Source: Galeopsis tetrahit (taxonomy: Eukaryota > Streptophyta > Magnoliopsida > Lamiales > Lamiaceae). Taken from it: a stretch of DNA of 64,000 nucleotides. This document shows, piece by piece, positions 9,487 to 22,800 of this stretch. Where the stretch lies: contig OY776125.1 in the NCBI GenBank assembly GCA_963675135.1, positions 64,803,441 to 64,867,440 of the forward strand, read 5' to 3'. The stretch's first letter is position 1; each line of letters opens with the position of its first letter. The position numbers and the translations under genes are program-made. The notes below the pieces were generated by a model that was not told the DNA's origin, did not search any database, and saw nothing but the letters and a program-made list of their open reading frames with translations.

Positions 9487-10338
9487 ATTACAAGTAACTA
9501 GCAACTTGAACAAACAACAAAACTTTAAACGAAAAACTTCTCTAATTCAGTAGTAGCCTCTTGAATATCTGGAACTTGTATTCTGGCTTGAACTTTCTGA
9601 ATTACAACTCTGCGAGTTTTTCTTGCTTTGAATACTTCTCAATAATTGCTCAGTAATTCTCAGTGTTTCAGTAGTCTTCAACGCTTCAAAATCTTCAAGT
9701 ATTTATAGACTTCTGAATATCAAGAATAGTTTGTTATCCAACAACCCTTCTTGATAACTAACGTCTGTAACTGTTTCTTCTCATCCTTTCACGCGTTTAG
9801 TTATTCCATAACCAACTCTTCAATATACGATCATATTTTCATTCTGTATCTTCACGCGTTTTTTACTTTAAGTATACTTTCTTTCTTTGCGCACTTGACT
9901 TGTCTAGTCTTTAACACTTAGACAATTCTTCAGTCTTCACAGCACTTTTCTTGTCTTGTAGCAATCTTCTTCCAGTAGTAGACTTCTTCATGAAGAACTA
10001 ATCTAGTCCTATCAATCTAATCCTAACAAGACTATTACATTACTTTAAGCTTTATAAATCCAGCTTAGTCACCTTAAAACTATACATCAATATAAACATA
10101 AACTATAAGCTTCTATACAATGATTATAAGCTTATCACGAAACCTATATGAAACTTAACACAGTACTTATAAAACGTACTTGTCTTTTCTTTCTCACTTT
10201 GTACTCTACTGATTTTATTCATAAGACGACTTCCATAACTAGATCAGTCAATACTTAGAAATATATTCAAGTCTACTTTTGGCTTATCAAAACGATTCAA
10301 CATCAATTAAGACTTGTATCAGGATTCATATCCCAACA
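9487..10338 (+). mobile_element. 5'-truncated LTR of family 2
   Basis: It starts within the family at 'ttacaagtaactagcaacttg' (compare 18950 in the copy within the satellite), follows that copy in order, and ends at the family terminus ggattcatatcccaaca. The first ~430 bp of the LTR are missing. It abuts the end of the FAR1-like pseudogene. Confidence 0.75.
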
Positions 10339-10425
10339 ATAGCAGTTCAAGATAACAGCCTTACCGATTGCTGAATTCAGCTGGTCAGTTTGGAAGCTAT
10401 CTCAAGAGCTACGAGTGCGAAAATT
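10339..10425. other. Short unassigned spacer between two LTRs
   Basis: These 87 bp match no repeat in this window, and I see no coding signal. They could be a remnant of an internal region or of the original flanking DNA. Confidence 0.5.
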
Positions 10426-11791
10426 TGTAGGCCCTACGTGTTTAGACTCGTGGGTATTTTTATGAAAACCTTTGAAACCCAATGACTTCAAAAACTATGT
10501 TATGAATAGGTATTAAAAAATGATGAATATGAATGCACAATAAAGAATAAGCAGTAAAGAACACAGAAGTTTATAGTGGTTCGGATCTCAATATCCCACG
10601 TCCACTCTCTCTAATCAGATAGAGAAATTCAATAGCTTGCTGCTTTATAGTCCCAAGAGAAGACTTTTAGGATCAAGAACCTCAACTACTTTCTGAGGAA
10701 CTGATATGTTTGTTGGTGAAGTAACAAACAACCTTTACAATGGTTAAAACCAAATAACAAGATGTGTGTATAACCAACTAATGTTCTAAGCTTTAAAGAT
10801 AAGATTCTTTGTACGTGCTTAGGATCGGAAACTTAGAGCACTAATGATAGAAATCTTTGTTGGCTCTAAAGAACTTGATACTTAAGTATTTTTCTCAAAC
10901 TTGCTGTTCTTGATATCAGCTGTATATGCAGAGAGAGTGAGTTCTTGCTTGTGGAGTTTCCGGTACTTTGTTCCAAAGAACTAGCCGTTGCACAAATCTA
11001 GTCGTTGGTGAGAACTAGTCGTTGCACAAATCTTTCTAAGTATGGTCGCCATCTGCATAGGAATGGTATTTGCAGATTTTTTGGCACGACATTACCTTAA
11101 GAGGCAATGTGCATTAAATGTTATGTACTTCTTCTACAGATCTCTTGTATGACCTACAAGGCTGTCAACTTCATAACTTCGTGTTGATGTCTCATTGGTC
11201 CACATCAGCTTGCTAGTTGAGAGCTGTCTTGTCTTCTGTTAGAGCAATTCAGAAGTTAATCCGACATTTTCTTTGTCTTCTGTTTTACATGCCTTTATCA
11301 TCTGACTTAGTTATTCATAAATGAACTAACACTTGTGAAGGTGTTTTATTCATAAATACTAAGTTCTCTTCAACTTGAATGCTCTTTAAGGCTTGCTCTA
11401 ACAAGATACATATGAGTTCATATCTATTGGGTTGTCTTTTGAACTTCGATTGCAGATTATCATATAGAGGACCCAGTCTACAAGGTATACAACAACCTTT
11501 AGATCTGAATCTACTAATGAACTCTTGGGATCTTCTAGTCTTCTGTTTTCTTCTCAATAAAGCTTCAGCGGAGTGTACAAATGAGTAGTCAGCTGATAAT
11601 TACACTGCTGGCTTTTAGACTAGAATTATAAATACTTTCATTACATCTAAGCTTAAGAGTTCAGCTTAGGAACCTTACTTCTAAATTATGACTTGTCAAT
11701 CTAACCTGTACTCTACTGATCTGATTTTTTGCCATCAAAACTGAAGATATTTATTACACTCAGATTAGGAGCTTTGATGAATATCCCAACA
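10426..11791 (+). mobile_element. LTR of family 2, probably full length
   Basis: It starts TGTAGGCCCTA, like the copy at 18514 (TGTAGGTCCTA). It contains 'tttatagtggttcgg' and 'cacgtccactctc', and ends at 'aatatcccaaca'. The length of 1366 bp lies between the other two full copies (1412 and 1294 bp). The flanks (aaatt and tgtat) do not match, so either the left boundary is wrong or recombination exchanged one flank. The ORFs inside are short and unsupported. Confidence 0.55.
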
Positions 11792-12071
11792 TGTATGTTT
11801 GAGATTGATCTACTCAATTACTCTTCTATTTTGTATGTTTGAGATTGATCTACTCGATTACTCTTCTATTTTGTATGTTTGAGATTAATCTACTCGATTA
11901 TTGGTATTAGTTCTATGTTTGAGATTGATCTCCTCGATTATTGGTATTAGTTCTATGTTTGAGATTGATCTAATTGATTACTCTTCTATTTTGTATGTTT
12001 GAGATTGATCTACTCGATTATTGGTATTAGTTCTATGTTTGAGATTGATCTACTTGATTACGACTACTAGC
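11792..12071 (+). repeat. 40-bp minisatellite, seven copies
   Basis: The word t(g/c)tatgtttgagattgatc starts at 11792, 11832, 11872, 11912, 11952, 11992 and 12032, an exact 40-bp period. Two tail variants occur (gattactcttctattt and gattattggtattagt). The unit is clearly related to a 40-bp motif repeated in the 3' part of every ~1-kb satellite unit downstream. Confidence 0.95.
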
Positions 12072-12102
12072 TAAATTAAGTTACGACTATTAAATTTATA
12101 GC

Positions 12103-12298
12103 ATGGTGAAGTTTGTGTTATATATGTTTTATAATGAGCATGTTATATGTTAGATGTGTTATATTAGTTGAAAACATGATTTAAGTATATGAAATGACTT
12201 GAATATGGTGAAGTTTGTGTTATATATGTTTTATAATGAGCATGTTATATGTTAGATGTGTTATATTTGTTGAAAACATGGTTTAAGTATATGAAATT
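12103..12298 (+). repeat. 102-bp tandem pair
   Basis: atggtgaagtttgtgttata begins at 12103 and again at 12205. The copies differ at only a few positions, and the second is slightly short. No coding potential is evident. Confidence 0.9.
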
Positions 12299-12522
12299 AT
12301 TTTTGGAAGTTTACAATATAAGTTGGAATTTAATGTTGAGTACAGTGAATTTAGGAGTCCATATCTTTTGATATAAAAATTATTTTTCAAATCCTAGCGT
12401 AAGTTGTGTTTTTATTTTATTCGCATCAAAATAACATAAAAAACACCAATTTTTTTTATAACATATAGAACAACAATAAACATTTATAATTGAGAGATTT
12501 TTCCCTCGTCAAGCCAAATGAT
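12299..12522. other. AT-rich spacer before the satellite array
   Basis: I see no gene, repeat or motif here. Satellite homology begins at about 12523 ('caattaatatatgaagcatgg'). Confidence 0.6.
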
Positions 12523-15500
12523 CAATTAATATATGAAGCATGGAAACGTTGTATATTAATATGAAGTAACTCTACATCAAGTGTCACTATACTATTTGTT
12601 AGTGCTCGTTGTTACTCTTGTATATATATATATATAGTTAACAAATTTATTAAACATTTGTGCAATTTTAAAATGGCTTACGTTCCCTCCCTAATTACAG
12701 CGTTCCAACTATGCATAAAAAATGCAATTAGAGTATTGATGGTCATGTGTAATTCAATGATATTTTAAGAAGCTTCTTCCCCAACCATGAAATCAACAAT
12801 TAGCATCTATAGTTGTCTTAACACTCAAATGGACGCATCCCATTCGGCTATCTCTCACCACACATATCTAGAGTTTGTAAGCTCGCTAATCCGTAATTTC
12901 AGTATGAATAGGACTCTTCCTGTTGATTAAGAAAAATATATTTGCTTATTTTGCCTTCTAGGAGCCTTAAATAGCAAATCCTTATGTGAGTTCGTCAGAA
13001 GTTGTATGTCATTGCAAGGTTTAAGATTTCATTATCGATTTAAAACTGTAGACGAATTGAAACTTCATATATCAAGCAAACAAGTGACGCGTAAAACATA
13101 CCTTACCTGCAATTTACCAATTCAAAACTTCATTGTTTCTTGTCATATCTGCGTCTTAGAAACAAATCGACTTTTAATTTGTTGTTCAAATGGAGCTAAA
13201 AAGAAAGAGGTAATGATTATTATTATGTTTTAAAATATATTATACTACCGTTGAATTTTTATTTTTTTTAAATTGGAAATGCAACGCTTATGGAAGTGCG
13301 GTGGTTAGGGCCAGGGGCTGAGATTGTTGTTTATTCCTCTGTTTGAGTTGTATGCAGTCAAAGGTTATCAACTCGATTACTCTTTATCTCTGACATTTAC
13401 TTTTCTATTTTTTATGTTTCACTTTGATCTACTTGATTACTCTTCTATTTTTTATGTTTGATGTATTTGATTACTCTTCTATTTTATATATTCAAATGTA
13501 CATGTGTCTGCAATCAAAATTAATATATGAAACATGGAAACGTTGTACATTAATATGAAGTAACTCTACATCAAGTGTCACTATACTATTTGTTAGTGAT
13601 CGTTGTTACTCTTGTATATATATATATATAGATATAGTTAACAAATTTATTAAACATTTGTGCAATTTTAAAATAGCTTACGTTCCCTCCCTAATTACAG
13701 CGTTCCAACTATGCATAAAAAATGCAATTAGAGTATTGATGGCCATGTGTAATTCAATGATGTTTGAAGAAGCTTCTTCCCCAGCCATGAAATCAACAAT
13801 TAACATATATAGTTGTCTTAAAACTCAAATGGACGCGTCCCCTTCGGCTATCTCTCAACACACATATCTAGGGTTTGTACTATCGCTGATCCGTAATTTC
13901 AGTATGAATAGGACTCTTCTTGTTGATTAAGGAAAATATATTTGCTTATTTTGCCTTCTAGGAGCCTTAAATAGCAAATCCTTGTGTGAGTTCGTCAGAA
14001 GTTGTATGTCATTGCAAGGTTTAAGATTTCATTATCGATTTAAAACTGTAGACGAATTGAAACTTCATATATCATGCAAACAAGTGACGCGTAAAACATG
14101 CCTCACCTGCAATTTACCAATTCAAAACTTCATTGTTTCTTGTCATATCTGCGTCTTAGAAACAAATCGACTTTTAATTTGTTGTTCAAATGGAGCTAAA
14201 AAGAAAGAGGGAATGATTATTATTATGTTTTAAAATATATTATACTACCGTTTAATTTTTTTTTTTAAATTGGAAATGCAACGCTTATGGAAGTGCGGTG
14301 GTTAGGACCAGGGGTTGAGATTGTTGTTTATTCCTCTGTTTGAGTTGTATGCGGTCAAAGGTAATCAACTCGATTACTCTTTATCTCTAACATTTACTAT
14401 TCTATTTTTTATGTTTGACTTTGATCTACTTGATTACTCTTCTATTTTTTATGTTTAATGTATTTGATTACTCTTCTATTTTATATATTCAAATGTACAT
14501 GTGTCTGGAATCACAATTAATATATGAAGCATGGAAACGTTGTATATTAATATGAAGTAACTCTACATCAAGTGTCACTATACTATTTGATAGTTCTCGT
14601 TGTTACTCTTATATATATTTATATATATATAGTTAACAAGTTTATTAAACATTTGTGCAATTTTAAAATAACTTATGTTCCCTCCCTAATTACAGCGTTC
14701 CAACTATGCATGAAAAATGCAATTAGAGTATTGATGGTCATGTGTAATTCAATGATGGTTGAAGAAGCTTCTTCCCCAGCCATGAAATCAAAAATTAGCA
14801 TCTATAGTTGTCTTAACACTCAAATGGACGCATCCCCTTCGGCTATCTCTCACCACACATATCTAGGGTTTGTAAGCTCACTGATCCGTAATTTCTGTAT
14901 GAATAAGACTCTTCTTGTTGATTAAAAAAAATATATTTGTCTATTTTGCCTTCTAGGAGCCTTAAATAGCAAATCCTTGTGTGAATTTGTCAGAAGTTGT
15001 ATGTCATTGCAAGGTTTAAAATTTCATTATCGATTTAAAACTGTAGACGAGTTGAAACTTCATATATCACGCAAACATATGACGCGTAAAACATGTCTCA
15101 CCTGCAATTTACCAATTCCAAACTTCATTGTTTTTTATCATATCTGCGTCTCAGAAACCAATCGACTTTTAATTTGTTGTTCAAATGGAGCTAAAAAGAA
15201 AGAGGTAATGATTATTATTATGTTTTAAAATTTATTATACTACAGTTGAATTTTTTTTTTTAATTGGAAATGCAACGCTTATGGAAGTGCGGTGGTTAGG
15301 GTCACGGACTGCGATTATTGTTTATTCCTCTATTTGAGTTGTATGCGGTCAAAGGTAATCAACTTGGTTACTCTTTATCTTAGACATTTACTGTTCTATT
15401 TTTTATGTTTGACTTTGATCTACTTGATTACTCTTCTATTTTTTATGTTTGATGTATTAGATTACTCTTCTATTTTATATATTCAAATGTACATGTGTCT

Positions 15501-18500
15501 ACAATCACAATTAATATATGAAGCATGGAAACGTTGTATATTAATATGAAGTAACTCTACATCAAGTGTCACTATACTATTTGTTAGTGCTCGTTGTTAC
15601 TCTTGTATATATATATAGATATAGTTAACAAATTTATTAAACATTTGTGCAATTTTAAAATGGCTTACGTTCCCTCCCTAATTACAGCGTTCCAACTATG
15701 CATAAAAAATGCAATTAGAGTATTGGTGGCCATGTGTAATTCAATGATGTTTGAAGAAGTTTCTTCCCCAACCATGAAATCAACAATTAGCATTTATAGT
15801 TGTCTTAACACTCAAATGGACACGTCCCTTTCGGCTATTTCTCACCACACATATTTAGGGTTTGTAAGCTCGCTGATCCGTAATTTCAGTATGAATAGGA
15901 CCCTTCCTGTTGATTAAGGAAAATATATTTGCTCATTTTGCCTTCTAGGAGCTTTAAATAGCAAATCTTTGTGCGAGTACGTCAGAAGTTGTATGTCATT
16001 GCAAGGTTTATGATTTCATTATCGATTTAAAACTGTAGACGAATTGAAACTTCATATATCACGCAAACATGTGACACGTAAAACATGCCTCACCTGTAAT
16101 TTACCAATTCCAAATTTCATTGTTTTTGTCATATCTGCGACTTAGAAACAAATCGACTTTTAATTTATTGTTCAAATGGAGCTAAAAAGAAATAGGTAAT
16201 GATTATTATAATGTTTCAAAATATATTATACTACCGTTGAATTTTTTTTTTTTTTAAATTTGAAATGCAACGCTTATGGAAGTGCGGTGGTTAGGGCCAG
16301 GGGCTGAGATTGTTGTTTATTCCTCTATTTGAGTTGTATGCGGTGAAAGGTAATCAACTCGATTACTCTTTATCTTTGACATTTACTATTCTATTTTTTA
16401 TGTTTGACTTTGATCTACTTGATTACTCTTCTATTTTTTATGTTTAATGTATTTGATTACTCTTCTATTTTATATATTCAAATGTACATGTGTCTACAAT
16501 CACAATTAATATATGAAGCATGGAAACTGTGTATATTAATATGAAGTAATTCTACATCAAATGTCACTATACTATTTGTTAGTGCTCGTTGTTAATCTTG
16601 TATATATATATAAATATAGTTAATAAATTAATTAAACATTTGTGCAATTTTAAAATGGCTTACGTTCCCTCCCTAATTACAGCGTTCAAACTATGCATAA
16701 AAAATACAATTAGAGTATTGATGGCCATGTGTAATTCAATGATGTTTGAAGAAGCTTCTTCCCCAGCCATGAAATCAACAATTAGCATTTATTGTAGTCT
16801 TAACACTCAAATGGACGCGTCCCTTTCGGCTATCTCTCACCACACATATCTAGGGTTTGTAAGCTCGTTGATCCGTAATTTCAGTATGAATAGGTCTCTT
16901 CCTGTTGATTAAGGAAAATATATTTGCTTATTTTGTCTTCTAGGAGCCTTAAATAGCAAATCCTTGTGTGAATTCGTCAGAAGTTGTATGTCATGGCAAG
17001 GTTTAAGATTTCATTATCGATTTAAAACTGTAGACGAATTGAAACTTCATATATCACGCAAACATGTGACACGTAAAACATGCCTCACCTGCAATTTACC
17101 AATTCCAAACTTCATTGTTTCTTGTCATATCTACGTCTTAGAAACAAATCGACTTTTAATTTGTTGTTCAAATGGAGCTAAAAAAGAAAGAGGTAATGAT
17201 TATTATTATGTTTTAAAATATATTATACTACCGTTGATTTTTTTTTTTAATTGGAAATACAACGCTTATGGAAGTGCGGTGGTTAGGGCCAGGGGCTGAG
17301 ATTGTTGTTTATTCCTCTGTTTGAGTTGTATGCGGTCAAAGGTGATCAACTCGATTACTCTTTATCTTTGACATTTACTATTCTATTTTTTATGTTTGAC
17401 TTTGATCTACTTGATTACTCTTCTATTTTTTATGTTTGATGTATTTGATTACTCTTCTATTTTATATATTCAAATGTACATGTGTCTGCAATCACAATTA
17501 ATATATGAAGCATGGAAACTGTGTATATTAATATGAAGTAACTCTACATCAAATGTCACTATACTATTTGTTAGTGCTCGTTGTTAATCTTGTATATATA
17601 TATAGATATAGTTAACAAATTTATTAAACATTTGTGCAATTTTAAAATAGCTTACGTTCCCTCCCTAATTACAGCGTTCCAACTATGCATAAAACGCAAT
17701 TAGAGTATTCATGGCCATGTGTAATTCAATGATGTTTGAAGAAGCTTCTTCCCCAGCCATGAAATCAACAATTAGCATTTATAGTAGTCTTAACACTCAA
17801 ATGGACGCATCCCCTTCGGCTATCTCTCACCACACATATCTAGGGTTTGTAAGCTCGTTGATCCGTAATTTCAGTATGAATAGTTCTCTTCATGTTGATT
17901 AAGGAAAATATATTTGCTTATTTTTTCTTCTAGGAGCCTTAAATAGCAAATCCTTGTGTGAATTCGTCAGAAGTTGTAAGTCATTGCAAGGTTTAAGATT
18001 TCATTATCGATTTAAAACTGTAGACGAATTGAAACTTCATATATCACGCAAACATGTGACGCGTAAAACATGCCTCACCAGCAATTTACCAATTCCAAAC
18101 TTCATTGTTTCTTGTCATATCTACGTCTTAGAAACAAATCGACTTTTAATTTGTTGTTCAAATGGAGCTAAAAAGAAAGAGGTAATGATTATTATTATGC
18201 TTTAAATTATATTATACTACCGTTGAATTTTTTTTTTTTTTAAATTGGAAATGCAACGCTTATGGAAGTACGGTGGTTAGGGCCAGGGGCTGAGATTGTT
18301 GTTTATTCCTCTGTTTGAGTTGTATGCGGTCAAAGGTAATCAACTCGATTACTCTTTATCTCTGACATTTACTTTTCTATTTTTTATGTTTGACTTTGAT
18401 CTACTTGATTACCCTTCTATTTTTTATATTTGATGTATTTGATTACTCATCTATTTTATATATTCAAATGTACATGTGTTTGCCATCACAATTAATATAT

Positions 18501-18513
18501 GAAGCATGGAAAC
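12523..18513 (+). repeat. ~1-kb satellite array, block A
   Basis: Head-to-tail units, using the word (a)tggcttacgttccctccc as anchor, start at 12673, 13673, 14668, 15660, 16655 and 17647, so the period is 992-1000 bp. Each unit runs as follows: acaattaatatatgaag, a (TA)n tract, the anchor frame, TAA, a second open stretch, a poly-T run, 'ggaagtgcggtggttagggcc', and then 40-bp-type subrepeats. Length variation sits mainly in the TA and T runs. The block is cut by an LTR at 18514. Confidence 0.97.
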
Positions 18514-19807
18514 TGTAGGTCCTAAAGGTTGAGTTAATATCGAGGGAAGCTAAAGAAAATGTCTAGAGGGGGGTGAATAGACTTTTCTAAAATCTTTCGA
18601 TATATCAGAATTACAATGTGCGGAATACGAAATTAACATTGAGCCCAATTAAAGTTTATACTCAATCCTTTAAAATTCAAAGAACTCTGTTCTATACTCA
18701 ACTAATCTAGTTTAGAAGTGTATTTAAACAATTAGACAATTAATACCAACAAAACACTAAAGTAAACAACACAAACGATTTATAGTGGTTCGACAACTTG
18801 TCTACATCCACTCTCACAACCCAGTTGTGATATTCTTATTAACTCGTCCAATGGAGTAATATGTTCTTGTATCTTTAAGTCCCAAGAAATAAGACTTAGA
18901 TCTTCTCGACAACACTACCAAGTGCCTCTTCGATCTAACTAGCTATTTTACAAGTAACTAGCAACTTGAAACAGGAAACGAAAATAAAACTTCTCTTCGT
19001 TCAGTAGTAGCCTTCTTGTTCTTCACTTGTCTTGCGTAGCTTCTTTCTGAACTTCAATCTCTGAGAGAAACTTCGAACAATTCTTCAGTATGTAGCTTCA
19101 GTATATGTATTTTCAGTAGTCTTCGAATGATAAACACCTTGAGGTATTTATAGATTCTAGAAATCAAGAACTCAGTTAGTTGTAACCAACTCTTCTTGGA
19201 AACTAACTTCTAACTGAAACTTCTTATCCTTCCACGCGTTTCTTGTTAATTAGTTATTCCTTAACTAACTCTTCAATCTTTATCTTTAACACGCTTCTGT
19301 AACTAACTTCAAGTTAACCTGTCTTGTTGAGTCGCGCACCTGTCTTGTCCTTAAGTAGTAGACTGCGTCTTTTACTTGTCTTGTGCAGTAGACTTCTCCA
19401 GATTACAATCATAGGACTAATCTAGTCCTATCATCTGATCCTAACAAGACTATTACATTACATTAAGCTCTTGTTACAAGCTTAGTCAACTTAGAAAACT
19501 ATACAATGAATCTATCTATTACATTTGAAATTATGAGCTCTATACAATGATTATTCATAGCTCAATAACAATCTACACAGTTAGTATAAACACATATGAA
19601 GTAATAACACGATATCAATTATAAGTACTTGTCTTTTCATATGTTAACTCATGTGAACTCTACTGATCTTGTTCAAGATGACTTCAACTTAACTAGACTA
19701 GATTAGTCAATACTTGGAAAAATTCAACCTTCTTTTGGCTTATCAAAACTTTATCTTTTATATTTCAATCATCATTTAGGACTTGTTTTAGGATTCATAT
19801 CCCAACA
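18514..19807 (+). mobile_element. Solo LTR (family 2) inside the satellite
   Basis: The insert is 1294 bp, begins TGTAGGTCCTA and ends TATCCCAACA, with a perfect 5-bp target duplication gaaac (18509-18513 and 19808-19812). The satellite text 'gcatggaaac|gttgtatatt' is restored when one copy is removed. It contains the family words 'ggggggtgaatagactttt' and 'tttatagtggttcgac'. There is no internal coding region. Confidence 0.92.
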
Positions 19808-22800
19808 GAAACGTTGTATATTAATATGAAGTAAGTCTACATCAAATGTCACTATACTATTTGTTAGTGCTCGTTGTTACTCTTGTATATATATATAGAT
19901 ATAGTTAACAAATTTATTAAACATTTGTGCAATTTTAAAATGGCTTACGTTCCCTCCCTAATTACAGCGTTCCAACTATGCATAAAAATGCAATTACAGT
20001 ATTGATGGCCATGTGTAATTCAATGATGTTTGAAGAAGCTTCTTCCCCAGCCATGAAATTAACAATTAGCATTTATAGTAGTCTTAACACTCAAATGGAC
20101 GCGTCCCCTTCGGCTATCTCTCACCACACATATCTAGGGTTTGTAAGCTCGTTGATCCGTAATATCTGTATGAATAGGTCTCTTCCTGTTGATTAAGGAA
20201 AATATATTTGCTTATTTTGTCTTCTAGGAGCCTTAAATAGCAAATCCTTGTGTGAATTTGTCAAAAGTTGTATGTCATTACAAGGTTTAAAATTTCATTA
20301 TCGATTTAAAACTGTAGACGAATTGAAACTTCATATATCACGCAAACATGTGACGCGTAAAACATGCCTCACCTGCAATTTACCAATTCCAAACTTCATT
20401 GTTTTTTATCATATCTGTGTCTCAGAAACCAATCGACTTTTAATTTGTTGTTCAAATGGAGCTAAAAAGAAAGAGGTAATGATTATTATTATGTTTTAAA
20501 ATATATTATATTACCGTTGAATTTTTTTTTTTAATTGGAAATGCAACGCTTATGGAAGTGCGGCGGTTAGGGCCACGAACTGCGATTGTTGTTTATTCCT
20601 CTATTTGAGTTGTATGCGGTCAAAGGTAATCAACTTGATTACTCTTTATCTTAGACATTTACTGTTCTATTTTTTATGTTTGACTTTGATCTACTTGATT
20701 ACTCTTCTATTTTTTATGCTTGATGTATTAGATTTCTCTTCTATTTTATATATTCAAATGTACATGTGTCTGCAATCACAATTAATATATGAAGCATGGA
20801 AACGTTGTATATTAATATGAAGTAACTCTACATCAAGTGTCACTATACTATTTGTTAGTGCTCGTTGTTACTCTTGTATATATATATATAGATATAGTTA
20901 ACAAATTTATTAAACATTTGTGCAATTTTAAAATGGCTTACGTTCCCTCCCTAATTACAGCGTTCCAACTATGCATAAAAATGCAATTAGAGTATTGATG
21001 GCCATGTGTAATTCAATGATGTTTGAAGAAGCTTCTTCCCCAGCCATGAAATTAACAATTAGCATTTATAGTAGTCTTAACACTCAAATGGACGCGTCCC
21101 CTTCGGCTATCTCTCACCACACATATCTAGGGTTTGTAAGCTCGTTGATCCGTAATTTTAGTATGAATAGGTCTCTTCCTGTTGATTAAGGAAAATATAT
21201 TTGCTTATTTTGTCTTCTAGGAGTCTTAAATAGCAAATCCTTGTGTGAATTTGTCAGAAGTTATATGTCATTGCAAGGTTTAAAATTTCATTATCGATTT
21301 AAAACTGTAGACGAATTGAAACTTCATATATCACGCAAACATGTGACGCGTAATACATGCCTCACCTGCAATTTACCAATTCCAAACTTCATTGTTTTTT
21401 ATCATTTCTGCTTCTCAGAAACCAATCGACTTTTAATTTGTTGTTCAAATAGAGCTAAAAAGAAAGAGGTAATGATTATTATTATGTTTTAAAATATATT
21501 ATACTACCGTTGAATTTTTTTTTTAATTGGAAATGCAACGCTTATGGAAGTGTGGTGGTTAGGGCCACGGACTGCGATTGTTGTTTATTCCTCTATTTGA
21601 GGTGTATGCGGTCAAAGGTAATCAACTTGGTTACTCTTTATCTTAGACATTTACTGTTCTATTTTTTATGTTTGACTTTGATCTACTTGATTACTTTTCT
21701 ATTTTTTATGTTTGATGTATTAGATTACTCTTCTATTTTATATATTCAAATGTACATGTGTCTGCAATCACAATTAATATATGAAGCATGGAAACGTTGT
21801 ATATTAATATGAAGTAACTCTACATCAAGTGTCACTATACTATTTGTTAGTGCTCGTTGTTACTCTTGTATATATATATAGATATAGTTAACAAATTTAT
21901 TAAACATTTGTCAATTTTAAAATGGCTTACGTTCCCTCCCTAATTACAGCGTTCCAACTATGCATAAAAAATGCAATTAGAGTATTGGTGGCCATGTGTA
22001 ATTCAATGATGTTTGAAGAAGTTTCTTCCCCAACCATTAAAATCAACAAGTAGCATCTATAGTTGTCTTAACACTCAAATGGACGCGTCCCTTCCGGCTA
22101 TCTCTCACCACACATATTTAGGGTTTGTAAGCTCGCTGATCCGTAATTTCAGTATGAATAGGACCCTTCCTGTTGATTAAGGAAAATATATTTGCTCATT
22201 TTGCCTTCTAGAAGCTTTAAATAGCAAATCCTTGTGTGAGTACGTCAGAAGTTGTATGTCATTGCAAGGTTTATGATTTCATTATCGATTTAAAACTGTA
22301 GACGAATTGAAACTTCATATATCACGCAAACATGTGACGCGTAAAACATGCCTCACCTGTAATTTACCAATTCCAAATTTCATTGTTTTTGTCATATCTG
22401 CGTCTTAGAAACAAATCGACTTTTAATTTATTGTTCAAATGGAGCTAAAAAGAAATAGGTAATTATTATTATAATGTTTCAAAATATATTATACTAGCGT
22501 TGAATTTTTATTTTTTTTAAATTTGAAATGCAACGCTTATGGAAGGGCGGTGGTTAGGGCCAGGGGCTGAGATTGTTGTTTATTCCTCTATTTGAGTTGT
22601 ATGCGGTGAAAGGTAATCAACTCGATTACTCTTTATCTTTGACATTTACTATTCTATTTTTTATGTTTGACTTTGATCTACTTGATTACTCTTCTATTTT
22701 TTATGTTTAATGTATTTGATTACTCTTCTATTTTATATATTCAAATGTACATGTGTCTACAATCACAATTAATATATGAAGCATGGAAACTGTGTATATT

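Noticed and set aside
11315..11588. Overlapping ORFs on both strands
   Set aside because: They lie within a family-2 LTR, are unsupported by any motif, and have no counterpart in the other copies.
10426..11791. A target duplication for this LTR
   Set aside because: The flanking five bases (aaatt and tgtat) do not match, so none is claimed.
11792..12071. Regular 40-bp repeats resembling a CRISPR array
   Set aside because: There are no unique spacers, the repeats are directly contiguous, and the DNA is of plant origin.
13280..13320. 'ggaagtgcggtggttagggccaggg' in each unit as a tRNA or SINE pol III promoter
   Set aside because: It loosely resembles an A box, but no B box at proper spacing and no cloverleaf could be found.
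15292..15549. Hydrophobic ORFs in the 3' part of satellite units (also at 20605, 21510, 28695 and 62670)
   Set aside because: They arise from translation of the T-rich 40-bp motif and TA tracts; length and content vary with repeat slippage, so they do not suggest membrane proteins.
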